DNA of 64,000 nt. Source: Planctomycetes bacterium syqfu. Lineage in GTDB: Bacteria; Planctomycetota; Phycisphaerae; Phycisphaerales; Phycisphaeraceae. The stretch is taken from the NCBI GenBank assembly GCA_020974905.1, contig CP087563.1, positions 1,364,001 through 1,428,000 of the forward strand, given 5' to 3'. The position numbers were made by a program, and so were the translations under genes. A model generated the notes under the pieces. It saw nothing but the letters and a program-made list of their open reading frames with translations. It searched no databases and was not told where the DNA came from. This document shows positions 62,966 through 64,000 of the stretch, piece after piece; the stretch's first letter is position 1; each line of letters begins with the position of its first letter.

Positions 62966-64000
62966 TTACTCATCTGTCTTCGTAGGATGGCCTGGTACTT
63001 CGGCCGACTCTTTATCTTTGTTCTTGTCATTCTCGCAGGCACATTCGTCGACCTTGGGGATGTCAAAGCTGATCTGCTGAATGTCATTTAGCGAACCCAA
63101 TGCAGGGAGTCCCAATTGTTTTCGGAGTTGTTCCTGCTTTTGCAGATGGGTTTGAAATTCATCGGTCAGGACGTGCATGATGTGACCATCGGCTTTGTAG
63201 ATACGGGTTTGTTCAGGGTTGTAATTTTTCGGCCAACGGATTGCAAGCCACAACTCGGGGTTGAGATCCTTTTCGGCAATGCCATCATAGACCAGTAACA
63301 CCTGCCCAAAACGGTAGCCCGGCCCGGATCGTTTGGGTAAGTTGTCAAGCTGCTTGATCAGGTAAGCCTTCTTATGATCCGCGGCATTCTCCGGCCAGTT
63401 ACCGTGCCAATTCTCCGGCAAAGAGCGAGTCACTGAACTATTCAGATTCCAATCCATATCCTCAAAGGGTGAAGTACTGAGTTTGCCATTGAGTAGCAGA
63501 CGCAAAATATGGTCCGGGCCGACTTGCCCATCGGGTTGGCGGACTTTGAGAATTTCGCTGCCTACCTTGAGTGTCTGTGGTTGCTCCAGGTCGTAGGTCA
63601 AGTCGCTTATGATCGGCAACGGGACAATGCGGATTTGGTCCAGTGCGCCAATCTCAGGCAAGTTGAGTTTACGACGCAAAGCGTTCTGCTCATCCAAGCC
63701 ATCCATCAATTCGTTGTAAGCGAGTCTGAGTTCCGTGCCATCGGCCTTGAAAACCAGGTACTCTTTGACCTTGGCAACACGCGGCCACTGCACAATCAAC
63801 CAGAGATCAGGATCGAAATTATCATTCGTGATTTTGTTGTAGACAAAGAGCATCCCGCCAAAGCGATACCCGGGGCCTTCAATCGGTGGCATGGCATCCA
63901 AGGCATCAATGACATTTGCATACCATTCGTTTATAAGCGGTTTCCAATTATGATCGCCGTTGTAAAACGCCAATGTTCCCAGTCTATTGCAGCCTTCCTG
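62966..64000 (-). CDS. Paralogue of the 57800 gene, C-terminal part only
   Basis: The reading frame stays open to the right edge of the window (codons QEGCN and RLGTLAFYN continue upstream of the apparent start at 63973), so the gene is truncated by the window, not broken. The visible 344 residues contain one partial and one complete copy of the unrecognised domain: GPGYRFGGMLFVYNKITNDN then FDPDLWLIVQWPRVA, and GPDHILRLLL...GPGYRFGQVLLVYDGIAEKD then LNPELWLAIRWPKNY. The QEGCN segment also aligns with the 57800 protein. The C-terminus is Lys/Glu/Asp-rich with a CAC pair. The N-terminal zinc ribbon, if present, lies beyond the window. Confidence 0.7.
   Translation of the reverse strand, partial: QEGCNRLGTLAFYNGDHNWKPLINEWYANVIDALDAMPPIEGPGYRFGGMLFVYNKITNDNFDPDLWLIVQWPRVAKVKEYLVFKADGTELRLAYNELMDGLDEQNALRRKLNLPEIGALDQIRIVPLPIISDLTYDLEQPQTLKVGSEILKVRQPDGQVGPDHILRLLLNGKLSTSPFEDMDWNLNSSVTRSLPENWHGNWPENAADHKKAYLIKQLDNLPKRSGPGYRFGQVLLVYDGIAEKDLNPELWLAIRWPKNYNPEQTRIYKADGHIMHVLTDEFQTHLQKQEQLRKQLGLPALGSLNDIQQISFDIPKVDECACENDKNKDKESAEVPGHPTKTDE

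Overview
The window looks like chromosomal DNA of a planctomycete, probably of the class Phycisphaerae. That is inference from gene content: an H-X9-DG type prepilin-like protein, very large TPR proteins, several zinc-ribbon plus multi-membrane-segment proteins, outer-membrane and lipid-transport genes of a Gram-negative cell, and an L11-L12 ribosomal operon detached from nusG and rpoBC. No 16S rRNA or tRNA gene was recognised, so the taxonomic call rests on proteins only. Genes are moderately dense, on both strands, with no prophage, plasmid or cas genes.

Layout. 0.3-6.2 kb: a 5'-terminal piece of a SppA-like protease, a class V aminotransferase, a TPR/gluzincin protein and a zinc-ribbon membrane protein. 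6.4-9.3 kb: a DegT aminotransferase overlapping a first MlaF/MlaD (MCE) lipid-transport pair. 9.5-15.6 kb: DNA glycosylase Tag, then a carbohydrate block (uronate isomerase-like hydrolase, GntR regulator, pseudopilin, pectate-lyase-superfamily protein). 15.7-20.2 kb: DUF481 outer-membrane protein, CTP synthase, a small conserved-looking protein and a Gfo/Idh/MocA oxidoreductase. 20.4-24 kb: a candidate small RNA or attenuator, a YdjY protein and a second MlaF/MlaD pair. 24.3-34.8 kb: Ycf46-like AAA ATPase, ClpC, an HDOD-GGDEF signalling protein, a PIN toxin-antitoxin pair, two small membrane proteins and GyrB. 34.9-41.4 kb: a giant TPR lipoprotein, a 462-bp imperfect palindrome, HisG and the minus-strand operon ylxP-rbfA-HhH glycosylase. 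41.5-47.2 kb: infB and nusA (with a terminator in the nusA leader) and rpsT. 47.7-54.1 kb: a lipoprotein, a coiled-coil protein, dihydroorotase and rplK-rplA-rplJ-rplL. 54.1-55.7 kb: a gene-free stretch with a strongly structured candidate RNA and nested repeats. 55.7-64 kb: a paralogous family of zinc-ribbon/membrane proteins with a repeated C-terminal domain that I do not recognise, interrupted by an IS110-family element and an APC permease.

How the genes work together. The translation/transcription block (nusA, infB, ylxP, rbfA, then an unusual helix-hairpin-helix protein) resembles the conserved bacterial order and is linked by 4-base start/stop overlaps. The two MCE loci each supply ATPase and substrate-binding protein but no permease, so they probably share an MlaE coded elsewhere. 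The GntR-pseudopilin-polysaccharide lyase block looks like an uptake or surface-degradation unit for uronate polymers.

The most unusual aspect of the window is its intergenic DNA. At least six families of short palindromic repeats recur, some nested in each other, one with CRISPR-like spacing, and one supplying the stop codon of a toxin gene. The strongest candidates for something undescribed are the structured RNA near 54.6-55.0 kb, the leader/terminator RNAs at 20.5 and 46.2 kb, and the duplicated C-terminal domain of the zinc-ribbon paralogues.
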